Of a stretch of DNA of 60,022 nt, positions 32,666 to 43,654 are shown one piece after another. A program made the translations under genes and the position numbers. The notes beneath the pieces were generated by a model. It did no database searches and was not told the DNA's origin. It saw only the letters and a program-made list of their open reading frames with translations. The stretch is from Pleurotus djamor (Eukaryota > Basidiomycota > Agaricomycetes > Agaricales > Pleurotaceae), in NCBI GenBank assembly GCA_029747585.1, contig JAPEVF010000062.1, positions 1 to 60,022 of the forward strand, read 5' to 3'. Within the stretch, counting starts at the first letter, position 1. Every line of letters begins with the position of its first letter.

Positions 32666-32836
32666 CGCGTGAGTAGTGGTCAAGCTTCGCGAAGGTCAAG
32701 AATTTAGAATTTAGAATGATCGCCTCATGATCAAACTTCCGAAAGTGGCTAGCGCGCAACGTGATCCAGGAGGCTCCAGGGGGTTGGTCTTTCAACGAGC
32801 CGTCTGGTCTGAACTCACACCATCTACCAGTTGTCA

Positions 32837-34451
32837 ATGACTGCGATGCGACGCGTTAGTATCACTGCGCTCGCGCCAGAGACTTCATCTATGATTATCT
32901 GGCATGCCTCTCGTAAAGATCCCGCTGGCCCGCGCGTTCGTCTTCCTGAAGGAGATATCGCGCGGCCTCTCGATGCCCATCGTCTCACCAACCTCCGTCT
33001 TGTCTGCAAAGAATGGAATGCTATTATACAGAGCTCTCCACTGCTATGGAGAGCTTTCTCGCCGATTGACCCCCTACGCACCATACAGAAAGTATTGGAG
33101 CACACTGGGGACAATATCCCTTTGATGATATCCCACAAATATTCACCATCCTCCAGCCAGTTGACCTCGCCAGATGCTGTGAAACTAGTCTTTTCTCAAT
33201 TGCACCGTACAACCGACCTCCATATTTGTCTCAAGATATCGAAATGGATTGCGGCTCGTTCCGTTTTCGAGTTCAATACCAACGCGTCCCTTCTCGAATG
33301 GCTGGAAATCCATGCATCTCACTTCGAAGTTCCTCATCGCTATTGGAGCGTCGATCCTTCACCCCAAGGACTGAGGCACGAACTCCAGCTCAGAAAGCTA
33401 CCGTCGCTCCCAAGGCTCCAGAAACTTTTTCTCTCTGGGATCAAGTTGCCTGAGCAAATCACCCTTCTACCCCATCTGGTGTCCCTCCATCTCGAGGCTC
33501 AAGGGCAGGCTGGGAAAAGTGTCGAAGACCTCCTTGAGGCGCTTCGATACATGCCTTCCCTTCAGAGCCTTCGGTTGAATTATTGTTTTACGAGAGACCT
33601 GGATGATGATCCCGCGTCCATGGAATTTGAGCCATAGGTCCCGTTGCCTTGGTGTCGCTACCCTTCCTTCGCTCTGTTCATATCATCGACGAAAACGTCA
33701 GGGCATGTGCAAACTTTCTAAAATCCCTTCAAGCTGAACTTACGTGGTTGCACATCCCATATACGGTGGAGACATATGGATCTCAGGAGGAACATGTTCC
33801 ATTGATGGTGGAGGCTGGGTCGAGGCTCTTGGAAAGATCATTCGCCGAGACACCCCACGAACTCTTCGTCATCAAAGATCTCTTTGAGACGGATGGCAGC
33901 AATACCCCTCTCAATTTTCAGGTTTCTTTCTCCCTTCGAAGCGGTGAATACAAAAGACCCGCTATCAAGTCTTCCAGATACAAACCTAAACGCGAAGACG
34001 AGGCAGACGTCACACTCCCACTCAAGCTTTCAATCAAGAAATACTACAACGACAATGATCAGTACTATCCCGAGTACGATATTGCTTCATTTTGCCTTCC
34101 TTTCATCACATCCATGGCTCCGCTACTTGGGGGCGTAACGAAGCTGTTGATTGATCACGAAGCTTCACATTATCATTGGGACTGGGACTGGCTAGTTCCT
34201 ATCTTGAAGCACGAGCTCTCTTCCGTGCAGTGTGTGTGGAACTGGTACCTTGTGGGTACATAGGAGAGATGTATGACGAAGATGAGGAGGAAGAAGACGA
34301 AGACGAGGAGCTGGACGACGACTTCGACCCCGATGCTGATGACGGCCTCATAGAACAAGCAAGTCTCACTTTTGAGCGACTTGCACGCAGCTTGGGTTCT
34401 GAGTGGGTCGTTGAATCCCCTGGTATCCTGAAGAGAGTCCTCGAACTTTAA
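32837..34451 (+). pseudogene. F-box-like protein gene with two apparent frameshifts
   Basis: The ATG at 32837 gives MTAMRRVSITALAPE. A stretch resembling agaricomycete F-box proteins follows (RLTNLRLVCKEWNAIIQSSP, LLWRAFSPIDPLRT), then LRR-like text (LPSLPRLQKLFLSGIKLPEQ, LLPHLVSLHLEAQGQAGKSV). The frame stops at EFEP (about 33637) but resumes in another frame with ALVSLPFLRSVHIIDENVRA. It is lost again near 34230-34262 before an acidic tail (EMYDEDEEEEDEDEE) ending ILKRVLEL. No GT-AG intron joins the frames well at either point. Either this is a pseudogene or the assembly has indels; F-box genes in these fungi often decay. Confidence 0.6.
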
Positions 34452-34582
34452 TTTACTTGACTCGCAGTCGATTGTACAACCTCTGCCTCCGTAATAGATG
34501 GTATGGGAGGTAGAAAGAAACCAAAGTGTCATATAGGGTATGTATGTACAGTATTAGTTGGTATTAGCGATTATAAGTATTT

Positions 34583-36558
34583 TATCTTGAATTAGGGAAT
34601 AACGATGCGCGTAGATTTCCGAATCTCCAGCCAGATGGAGCGGTTGCTTGTAAGTAAGTTGGGGGCGGAAGTTCGTCAGGCACGGGTATATGACCATAGT
34701 CCTCTTCTGATAACTCGATAGTTTCCGATGATGGCTCGCAGTTCGCTAAATTGACCACAAGAGGCGAGCGAGTAAATCGCCTATTCCTTCCCGGAAAAAT
34801 CTGACATGCAAGCTAAAAAACATGAACGCTTTACTGTAACGGTGACTGCTCACTTTAGCAGAGAGTCTCAGAGGACGAAGTGCCGATGAAGTGTCGCTTG
34901 GAAGTGACTCACTCCGCCTATGGAGCGTATGCAGCAAGGAAGTCATGCTCTCCGAAGTTTGATGGTACGCATAGCCTTTGTGCGCTGAGGTGTTCGGGTC
35001 CGATGAATGGAGTGTCGGTAGCTGGGAAGGCGAGGCCCAGTCGAACTGATTGTCGACCTTCATTTGATCTTGAAGGCGAACGTACTGCGCTCGTTTTCGT
35101 CGCCATATGTACCAAAGGCTCCATAACAGAACGGAAATAACAATCGCTCCGAAGATGGCTGCCAGAATAATGGTCGTAGGAGCACTTGGCCTTCTGATGG
35201 TAATGAACAGCAGGAGGAGACAAGAGCTTGATCAGCCTCGTTTCCGATACTCATGACAAACAAAGGCGCTCACCTAGGTGGCGTTTCTGTATCAACACTC
35301 GTCGAGGATGCCGATCTGTGTATGTGAAGCGTTGAGGACCGAGGAACACACTCAAAATAACGCATCAATGTACTCACGGAATCACAGGAACCACAGCATT
35401 GGGCATGAACTGCTGGACTTCCGCATAATCGACTTCCAGAAGGACTGCGTCGCTTCGATCTTGCGCGTTGGTCAGAGTAACAGCGTGGTCCCCAGGGCCT
35501 AGATTATCCGCAAAGAAGAGCAAAGACCGGGTCGTACGGTAGTCGGTCGTCGCATTGTAGGTTTTAATGGGCCTGCCGTCAATTTGTGCGGTGTAGGGTG
35601 CATTCTCCGGGCCTATGGAACCGAATATGGAGACGATTTCACCTGGATGATGAAAATTCGTTTCTCGGCATGAGTAATGATCCTCCTATGTCATGAGCGC
35701 TTGAACCTTTTACCCTAAGCGATGAACATGATTAAGTATGAAGAGATGTCACACGAATATCTAAAGAACGACATACTTTGAAGTTCAAAGTGACAGATCC
35801 TCCGAGCGTAGCTGTCGAGCTGCGATACGATCAACTCAGCCACCTCGCCAATCTATGACATGGAAGCTGTCTTACTGTCCTGTCGACCCACGAAACCAGT
35901 TGAGGTCCGCGGGATTGGTGGTCCAGGCGGTTGGAGGGTCCCATGTAAACGCCGAGTCAGCATCGTCCACAGTAAGAGTCTCAAGAGGAGTTCGTCCATG
36001 CTGTGAGTTCATTTCCGTGGTCCACGAGATCTGATAGCGCTTCCTCAACTGCATGAACCTCATACAATGAATCGGAGTAGGCTTACTTTGTCAATATCGA
36101 AAGGTGCTCTGGTTGAGCTAATGAGAGTAGCAGTGTGGTTGGTATTGGTCAGATTGTACTTGCTGCAGAGCCTCACAGCGGCTTGGGGATCATCGGAAGT
36201 TGAAGCGTCGCAAGTAAATGATCGACCGTCAAGTTTGAGTTCGAATGGGGCGTATTGTTTCTTTCGTCCTCCATATACGGCAAACCCCGTCCCATTGAAC
36301 GAGAAATGAGCTTGTGCACCCGGTGCAGATGCTCGTGTGAGTGTCTCGCCATAGTATCTGGAGTAACTCGCCCGTTAGCGAGAGAATTTAAGGATGAGAA
36401 CCGACGCACGATTTCACGAATGGGTCTGAAGAGCTATTGACTTGCTGCCAGGCATCCGGGGGATCATACACAATAAGGGGGCTGTTGTCGTCGATCTGGA
36501 ACTCGAGTTGAACGATAGAAAGCTGCATCGTAGTAGAGAGATTGGTAAGGAGTGACAT
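34583..36558 (-). CDS. Single-pass membrane protein with lectin-like ectodomain repeats and PPxY cytoplasmic tail
   Basis: The likely ATG at 36558 gives MSLLTNLSTTMQLSIVQLEF. The extracellular part shows two beta-rich units of a kind common in agaricomycete surface proteins. One has LIVYDPPDAWQQ, FSFNGTGFAVYGGRKKQYAP and LDGRSFTCDAST; the other has FTWDPPTAW, VSIFGSIGPENAPYTAQIDG and LGPGDHAVTLTNA. A membrane helix follows (TTIILAAIFGAIVISVLLWS) with a basic stop-transfer WRRKRAQY. The tail is Ser-rich and its last exon contains DELPPPTYLQ, a PPxY motif that WW-domain ubiquitin ligases such as Rsp5 bind. Several introns are present. The N terminus is hydrophobic upstream of the chosen ATG as well, so the signal peptide start is uncertain. 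Ligand and role are unknown. Confidence 0.75.
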
Positions 36559-39215
36559 GACGAACAGGCAAAAGAGGGTGGAGAGACAACACGGTCTGGG
36601 GGGAGCACTTAGAGTCGGGGATGAACGTTTGACAGTCGACCATGACCGGGAGCTTTATCTAGCCATAAGAGGGATCAGAATGATGAGATGGGAACAAACC
36701 GAGTATGGAAGGATACCATATCATTACGCAATGTCAGAATGGCACCCAACGAAGACAACAAAGGTTGCACTTGGAAACATGGGGGTCATTGGTGCTGTTA
36801 GTTGCAGTGAAGTCGCAGTCGTCAACGAAGACCATGGACAAATCCTCCTTGGCGAAGTCGAGATCTTGCAACGCGTAAGGACGCCAAATTCCTCGCCAGC
36901 GTCTACTGCCATGATCGTGTAAACAACTTTTACACAGACATCACGGCCACAGGGCACCAACTAGCATAGGTTTCTGTATTCGCTTAGTAAGCACCCACGA
37001 GGGAGGTTGGTGCAAAGTGTTGTTTTCGAGGCACTTCCATACGCCCTGACAGAAAAGCCTGTGCGTGCAAATTGCTGAAATGATCGACAATCTCCGTGTT
37101 CGGAAAATAGGACCACGAGTAGGTTTGCAATGTTTATCGATAGTAGTCATTGCATGGCGTGCACGCTGTGAGTGTCCGGCTTGTTTCACAATGGATTCGT
37201 CGACGCGGATTAACCCGTTCGTCAGGGCACCTCCCTCTGACTACTCAGGTCTTTGGGACCCGTCCAATGATAATATGAGATACAGGGGAAATGGGACATG
37301 GCCTTGTACGCACCTTATAGTTGCTGTGCGGCATTGGTTCTCTTCATACATTGATGGGGTTGAGGGGCCCCAACAAATGATCCAATGATGAGTCGTCTTG
37401 CAAAAAGGAAAAGGAGGGTGATCCGGTCAGCAGTGAGTGTATTGAAGACCGGCGTCCAGCACTTGCATTCATTTCGGTGATTTTTGCGGGAAATTCAGTC
37501 TTTTGTCCACTTTGAAGAGGTCGGTAATGTCAATGACAAGCAAAAGAGACGAACCGGGCTTGAGCGCTTCGCGACGGCGACTCTCCAGTAAAGCGCCCGA
37601 CGCAGTGCCTTGAAGTTCGTGATGCCAACTTCCGAAGAAGCCTACCACCGCTGGCACTCTGAAAAGCAATAGCATGCTTGGGTCGATGGCCTTTTGAACT
37701 TTACATGTTCCTTCTGGAATCCAAACTCACCTCAAGACACCTTCTCATGCGCATTGCGACTCTTCCGTTTTGCACAAGTTTTACACACTTTTCAGCGCGA
37801 TGGTCTTACCACATCTTACCTTTAGATGTTTATGTAACTGCTAGCCACCGTGAGTGGCATACAACCCGGCCTGGCGACATCCTAATATCCTGCGGTTGTG
37901 CTATGCGTGTAGAAACGCCAATGACAGGGAGTCAGCACGAATGGGGTTCAATGTTCAAACGTTCAACTTCTGTCGCCCTTGCTGTTCGGGTCTGACACTC
38001 TTGGACGACGGCGAGAACCTGTGCACGTTGCCTTGCGCTATTCATATTCGGACTCCTCGCTTCTGTTCTTTTATCCGACGCAATGAGGTGACGTGATTGA
38101 TGGTAAGCTGAAATGTCAGGAATTGCACAGGAGGCTCACATCCAGAAGTGTTGCTCCCAGGTCATAGCATCAAGTTCTTGGGACCTGTTAGTACTAAAGG
38201 TCATCAATGGTGAGCCAAAATCGCCAATTCACTTTGCCAGTGGGTAGCCCATTTTGGGGGAGATTTCACTGCCAACGTTTTAGCACCAAGCTCCAGAAAT
38301 GGTAGTGATGGCGGCGCCGAGTGCTGCGCTCCACCAAGAACTTCTGGCATCGTCTGGGCGCAGCGAAAACGTCCTCCAAGGCTTGGAAAAGAAGTGCCTG
38401 TATGTTTGAGCACCGATGGCTTCTCTGCTACCGCCCCCTCCTCAGCCACTGTGGCGTTTCACAACAAAATAGTTTTTCTCCCTGCACAACCATCCTCGTT
38501 GCAACTGGAGAGTGTGGGCCAGACCGAGGAGGTACACCTTGTCTACCCGTTTCCACCCGATGGCCAATCCAAATTTCCCAATGGAGCCGAACGTACATAA
38601 AATCTCGCATCACAGATCTGCAAAAAATGACATCGTCGTAATCTTGTGTTCCAAGCTGTAAATTTGCAGCGGCATTCATGGTTTTTCAACGTTTGAACGT
38701 CAGTCGCTTGATTCAAATTCCTTTTGCTTCCGAGACACAGGCCTGCTTATCGCCCAACCAGCGTCCTGACACTCTTATCCGTCAGATTATCCTCCTGACT
38801 CCTCTTGGATATCCCGAGCAGCTCTCGCAGCAGAGTTATTTTTGGCCCGCTTGGCGATCGTTGTACGAGCCTGAAAGAGGCTTAGCCCGATGACGAAGTT
38901 CAATAACATGTGTCGGAGTAGGGCCCACCCAACCCTTCTGCCTTGGCATCTGCTGGCATCCTCCGGTGTTGGTGATAAGTGCGGTCTTGGGTTCAATTAC
39001 ACGATCGAGCTAAAGAAGCGAAGCCAGTTGTACGTGGTTTGGTTTCCACCATGCTTCCTTCTCTCCGTACGGCAACCTTCTTCGCTATTACTCTCGTGCT
39101 ACTTGAAGGCTAACGCCTTGCGCTGGCTTATAATCTCCCCTTTCCTCACACTCGTTTGAAATCACACCTTCCTTGCGAGTTCAATAGCGTTCCTTACGCG
39201 TTTGTTTGTTCTACC
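36559..39215. other. Intergenic, no supported gene
   Basis: About 2.6 kb without a recognisable gene. Open frames of 70-126 codons occur on both strands but show no known motif. Two short strings match the 7-bp array at 6.7 kb: a 15-mer at 37953-37967 (inverted) and a 14-mer at 38688-38701 next to a CATTCATGG string that also recurs near 6371, 8879 and 10358. These look like fragments of a dispersed repeat. Confidence 0.45.
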
Positions 39216-41136
39216 ATGGTCAATCTCGAACACGAGACTGGTTCGCCAGCGGAGAGCCAGATTACCCCCAGGGTTAGTCCCCTGGCGCGACGGATTCATG
39301 GTTGGTCATGGCAAGCAGTGAGTATCTCCCACCCACTTCATCTACGCGCAGTCTGACTACCTTCAAGTTCCCTATCGGAATGGGCACCAGTGCCGTCTAC
39401 GTCACTCTTTCAGGAATACGAGCACGGTCGGACATCCTGACCACCACCGAGACCGTCTTCTACGTCCTGAATATCATCCTGTTTACCATTAACACCACCA
39501 CCCTCCTGCTGCAAGCGCTATGTGAGCCACCACGATTAGACATATCTCGGCCCCGCTAATCCAATCTTCAGTATATCCCAAACAAGCTTGGAGATTGCTG
39601 AGAGATCCCGTCAAGGGCATTTTTGTCCCTCTCATTGTAAGCGCCCCCTGGCTCTAGACTGCTCGAGGCCTCCATTTTTGACCGGTACCGACCAGGTCCT
39701 CTCCTTTGCAACGATCATCATTGGGACTATCAACTACACCGTCCCTACAGGTCATAGTAGCCCTGATTTCATCTACGTCCTGTATTGGTGAGTGCACCTT
39801 GCTCGTCAGGATGAAGTACTGATGTCATCACGTAGGGTGTACATCGGATTTGCTGTTCTGCTATGCTTCCCAATGCTGATGATATGGTTCAACCGGCCAC
39901 ATGACCTCAACAGCTTTACACCAGCGTACGCATTCTTGGTTAGTCCTAGTATCATCCTCGATATCTCTTGCGTTGCTGACTGTCCGTCCAGATATTCCCT
40001 TTGGTAAGCTTTGTGTTCTTTTGGCGGAACGATTGCTGAATACTTGTTCAGATGCTCGTCGGCGTCGTTGCGTTCAATGTCCTTCGAGTCTTGGAGCACA
40101 ATGACCCGAGATCGGTGGGGGTACTGTTGACCGGTTATTTTTTCCAAGGTTCGTCTCTCATGTGCTCTAGACTGAATGACCTTTCTTAACCTTGTTCACA
40201 GGTCTCGGCTTCTTCATGACCTTCATCTACATATGTATATATTTCATCAGGTCTGTCAACCTCGTCACCTTTTCTAGTTCCTGCACGAGCTCATCTCCCT
40301 TTCTCTAGGATCATGACTGTAAGCCAACATTCATCTTGTGCATAACCTTCGCCTCATTTAGCGTGACCATAGACCGGTTTCTTGGAAGGGCATCAGGCGA
40401 ATGGGGCCTTTGTTACCTGTGGTCCACCTGGCTTTACGGCACTCGCTCTCCTTCAGCTGGGCATGCGCGCCAAGGAGATGTACGTATTCCGCCTAGCAAC
40501 TCTTGCGGACTTCCTTCTAATATCAGTCCCAGTCTTCCCGAACACAATCTCGTCTCTCCTGCGGCAGGCGAGATATGGTACGCTTCGAGCGTCATGTCTG
40601 CCCTCCTCTTGTTTGGCCTCGCTGTGTTTCTCTTCATCTTCAGCGCCCTGCCATGGTGGTTCAAGCTTCACAAGCATCTGAATGAGATTCTTGGATGTAA
40701 GCTGTTTTCGCTTCCTTGGCTCGCCCTTTCATTTAAACCTCGTGCTCACGATCATATCAATTAGGCTGGGCACTGACTTTCCCAAATGGTATGTAAATTC
40801 GACACGAATCGTCTGTCCAAATTTGTCCTAACTAATGATCCAGTTGGATGGATCTCAACTATCGCGCTCCTCGGCGATATCTTCGACATCAAAGGGTTCT
40901 TCTACGCACACCTTTTCATGACTTTCCTCATGTGTCTAGCTTGGGTTGTCTTAATGACCCTCACGCTAGTCGCTTTCTGGAAAGGATTGATCTTCAAGTC
41001 TGCCGACGAGGACGTTATCAAGGACTCGATCATCGCACCCTCTTCGGGTTCTGCTTCAAGCTCTCGGAGGAGCAGCATGACGCTTCAAGATGCCGAAAAA
41101 CAGAAACGCGGTCGCGGGTCTGATGACATGGTTTGA
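39216..41136 (+). CDS. TDT/SLAC1-family transporter (C4-dicarboxylate/malate or sulfite efflux type), copy 1
   Basis: The ATG at 39216 gives MVNLEHETGSPAES, then the family N-terminal block RRIHGWSWQA joined to FPIGMGTSAVYVTLSGI. Ten membrane segments are expected; visible ones include VFYVLNIILFTINTTTLLLQ, FVPLIVLSFATIIIGTINYT, VYIGFAVLLCFPMLMIWF, GYFFQGLGFFMTFIYICIYF and FGLAVFLFIFSALPWWF. Signature stretches such as GHQANGAFVTCGPPGFTALA and HKHLNEILGCWALTFPN place it in the TehA/Mae1/Ssu1 superfamily of anion transporters in the plasma membrane. The substrate cannot be told from sequence. The tail is Ser/Lys/Arg-rich and ends GSDDMV. About ten exons. It is convergent with its paralog at 41878-43654. 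Confidence 0.87.
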
Positions 41137-41877
41137 GACACCATGAACCACACATACCCATACTCTCCACTTCCTCTTTCTTTCTCTTGGGGTTCTCTAT
41201 CCTTGAGTTCGTTATCGGGTTCGGACAGTTAGGTTATCAAAGGACATGGACACTTACTTTTACAATCAATCGATTAGTCGAGGTCATCCGGGATGATCTC
41301 TGTCGTATATATCCTCTCCTACTTCCCTTTCCCCTCTTCCAAAAGCCTCACGCACCTACCTTACTCTACGCATTCACACCCTATATCCTGCCTATAGATC
41401 CGCTTGTCGAGTTATACCTTAGCATCCTCCACTTTCCCCCCACTCTTCCATCGATTTGCCTTTTAGACATGTAGCATTTTATCTCTTTCCTTCTCTGCGG
41501 ATGATGATCAATTGTATGCTTCCGTGTACGGTAGTCAAATTCCTTGACCGTCTCAATTTACCTTACACACTGCCTTAAGTACTCACTGGACAACGGATGC
41601 TGCGTGCGTAACTTCTAATCACAGTTTCGACCGCCCTAGCTCGGCCAGTACATACGAGTATCCATATCCAGTCCCAGTTGTCCACTCACGGAATAATACA
41701 CAAGGAAGTACACTGATGATGGTTGTAGTCTATAAAATGATTGTAAATAATAGTCTAAAAGTCCGAAGCAGACTCCCGGAGCTGCTCGATGAATCTACCC
41801 TATACATTCGAGTGACTCTAGTGTATATACATATCACAAAGTATAAGGTAATGTTCTAATGTCTAATGATGGACGCG
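41137..41877. other. Shared 3' intergenic region of the convergent transporter genes
   Basis: About 740 bp between the two stop codons. It holds the 3' ends and polyadenylation regions of both genes. No coding sequence was recognised. Confidence 0.5.
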
Positions 41878-43654
41878 TTAAACCATGTTTGGGCCCGAGA
41901 TATTCTGCCCGCGGTATGGCTTCTCGTCGTAGATAGACTCGTCGTCTTCCAGTTCTTTAGGACCTTCGGCAATGGAGTCTTTGATGACGTCTTCTTCCTT
42001 GGATTGGAAAATAAGCCCTTTCCAAAACGCAATGATGGTGAGGACGAAAAGGATGAGCCAAACGATGCAGATGAGGATAGCCATGATGGCGTGAGTTACG
42101 TAGAAACCATTGATCCTGAATATGTCACCAAGTAGACGCATTGTCGCGATCCATCCGACTATTGGAATATGCGAGTCAGCATTTTGCCGGGAACACTGGA
42201 GGATGCGAATGCAAACTTACCGTTGGGGAAGGTCAGGGCCCAGCACCCAAGAATCTCGTTGAGGTGCTTGTGGAGCTTGAACCAGTAAGGGAGGGCACCA
42301 AAGAAGAAGAAGAATACGGCCAATCCCCAGAGCATCAAAGCACCCATGATGGAAGCGGAAAACCAGATTTCGCCCGCGGTGTCCGATATCAGGTTGTGGG
42401 CAGGGAGACTAGGGTAAGTGGGAATTTTTCGTTAGAAACCCGGTGCTTCTATAATTTAAGTAGAGAAGGAACAAACATCTTGCGAGCTCGGTCTCCGAGA
42501 TTGATGAGAGCCAACGCAGTAAATCCAGGTGGACCACAAGCGACAAAGGCTCCGTTGGCTTGGTGACCCTCCAAGAAGCCAGTCTAATCAATGGATGAGT
42601 TGATTGAAATATTATCGCAAGAAGCCGACGTCGGACGTACGCTCATGATTCTGGTGAAATTGGGTATGTCAATAACAGATCGCCGACGAAGGAGTAAGTT
42701 TCATACCTGATGATGTAGATGCAGATGTATATGAACGTCATGAAGAAGCCCAAACCTACGACGGCGATCGTTGTAAGGAGAAGCTGTCAGAAAAGGTTCC
42801 GATCGACGTACCTTGGAAGAAGTAACCAGTCAGGAGAACCCCTAATGCGCGGCTGTCTTCGGGTGCCATGACTTTCAGCACGTTGAACGACACGACACCG
42901 ACGAGCATCTATTTTGGAGTCAGACTGAGAGAAATGAGGCGAGCCAGCTCGAAGCTCGTACCAAAGGGAAGATCAAGAACGCGTAGGCAGGAGTGAAGGT
43001 GCTCAGATCATGGGGGTTATTAAACCAAATCATCAGCATCGGGAAGCAAGTCAGCAAAGCGAAGCCGGTATACACCCTAGTAGCCTCTTAATGTGGTAGT
43101 CGAAATAAAGACGAGCTATGGCTTACCAGAACATGATGTAAACGAAATCCGAGCCAACATGACCAGTAGGCCACGCGTAATTGATCGAACCAATGATGAT
43201 GGTGGCAAGGGAGAGAACGATGAGAGGGACGAAGATGCCTTTGACGGGATCCTTAATCAGTCTCAGGGATTGTTTCGGGTACACTGGGTGTGAGTTGCAT
43301 AAGCCAACGAAACGGTTATATTCAATGTGGTCTTGTGACTTACAGATAGCCTGTAAGGCCAGTGTCGTCGTGTTCAAAGCAAAGAGTGCGATGTTAAGGA
43401 AGAAAAAGAAAGTCTCGACGATGGTGACGGGTTGGCTATGGTTCTTGACACCAGAGAGGACGACATAGACAGCACCTGTGCCCATTCCGATAGGGAACTA
43501 GTGAGAGTAATGAGTCTTGCGCGTAGTATTGGAGGAGAAGCAAACTCACCGCTTGCCATGACCAGCCATGGATGCGTCGGGCGAGGGAACTAACTGGAGG
43601 TTTCTCCGTGAGGTTGTTGGCTGATGCAACCGTCATTGGAGCCGGATATTGCAT
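41878..43654 (-). CDS. TDT/SLAC1-family transporter (C4-dicarboxylate/malate or sulfite efflux type), copy 2
   Basis: The ATG at 43654 gives MQYPAPMTVASANNLTEKPP, then RRIHGWSWQA and FPIGMGTGAVYVVLSGV. Hydrophobic blocks parallel copy 1: FFFFLNIALFALNTTTLALQ, FVPLIVLSLATIIIGSINYA, YTGFALLTCFPMLMIWF, GYFFQGLGFFMTFIYICIY, LMLWGLAVFFFFFGALPYWF. GHQANGAFVACGPPGFTALA and HKHLNEILGCWALTFPN are nearly identical to copy 1. The tail (KEEDVIKDSIAEGPKE...GPNMV) is acidic where copy 1 is basic. About ten exons. A TATATA-like box near 43815 lies about 160 bp upstream. Close similarity in opposite orientation indicates an inverted duplication. Confidence 0.87.
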
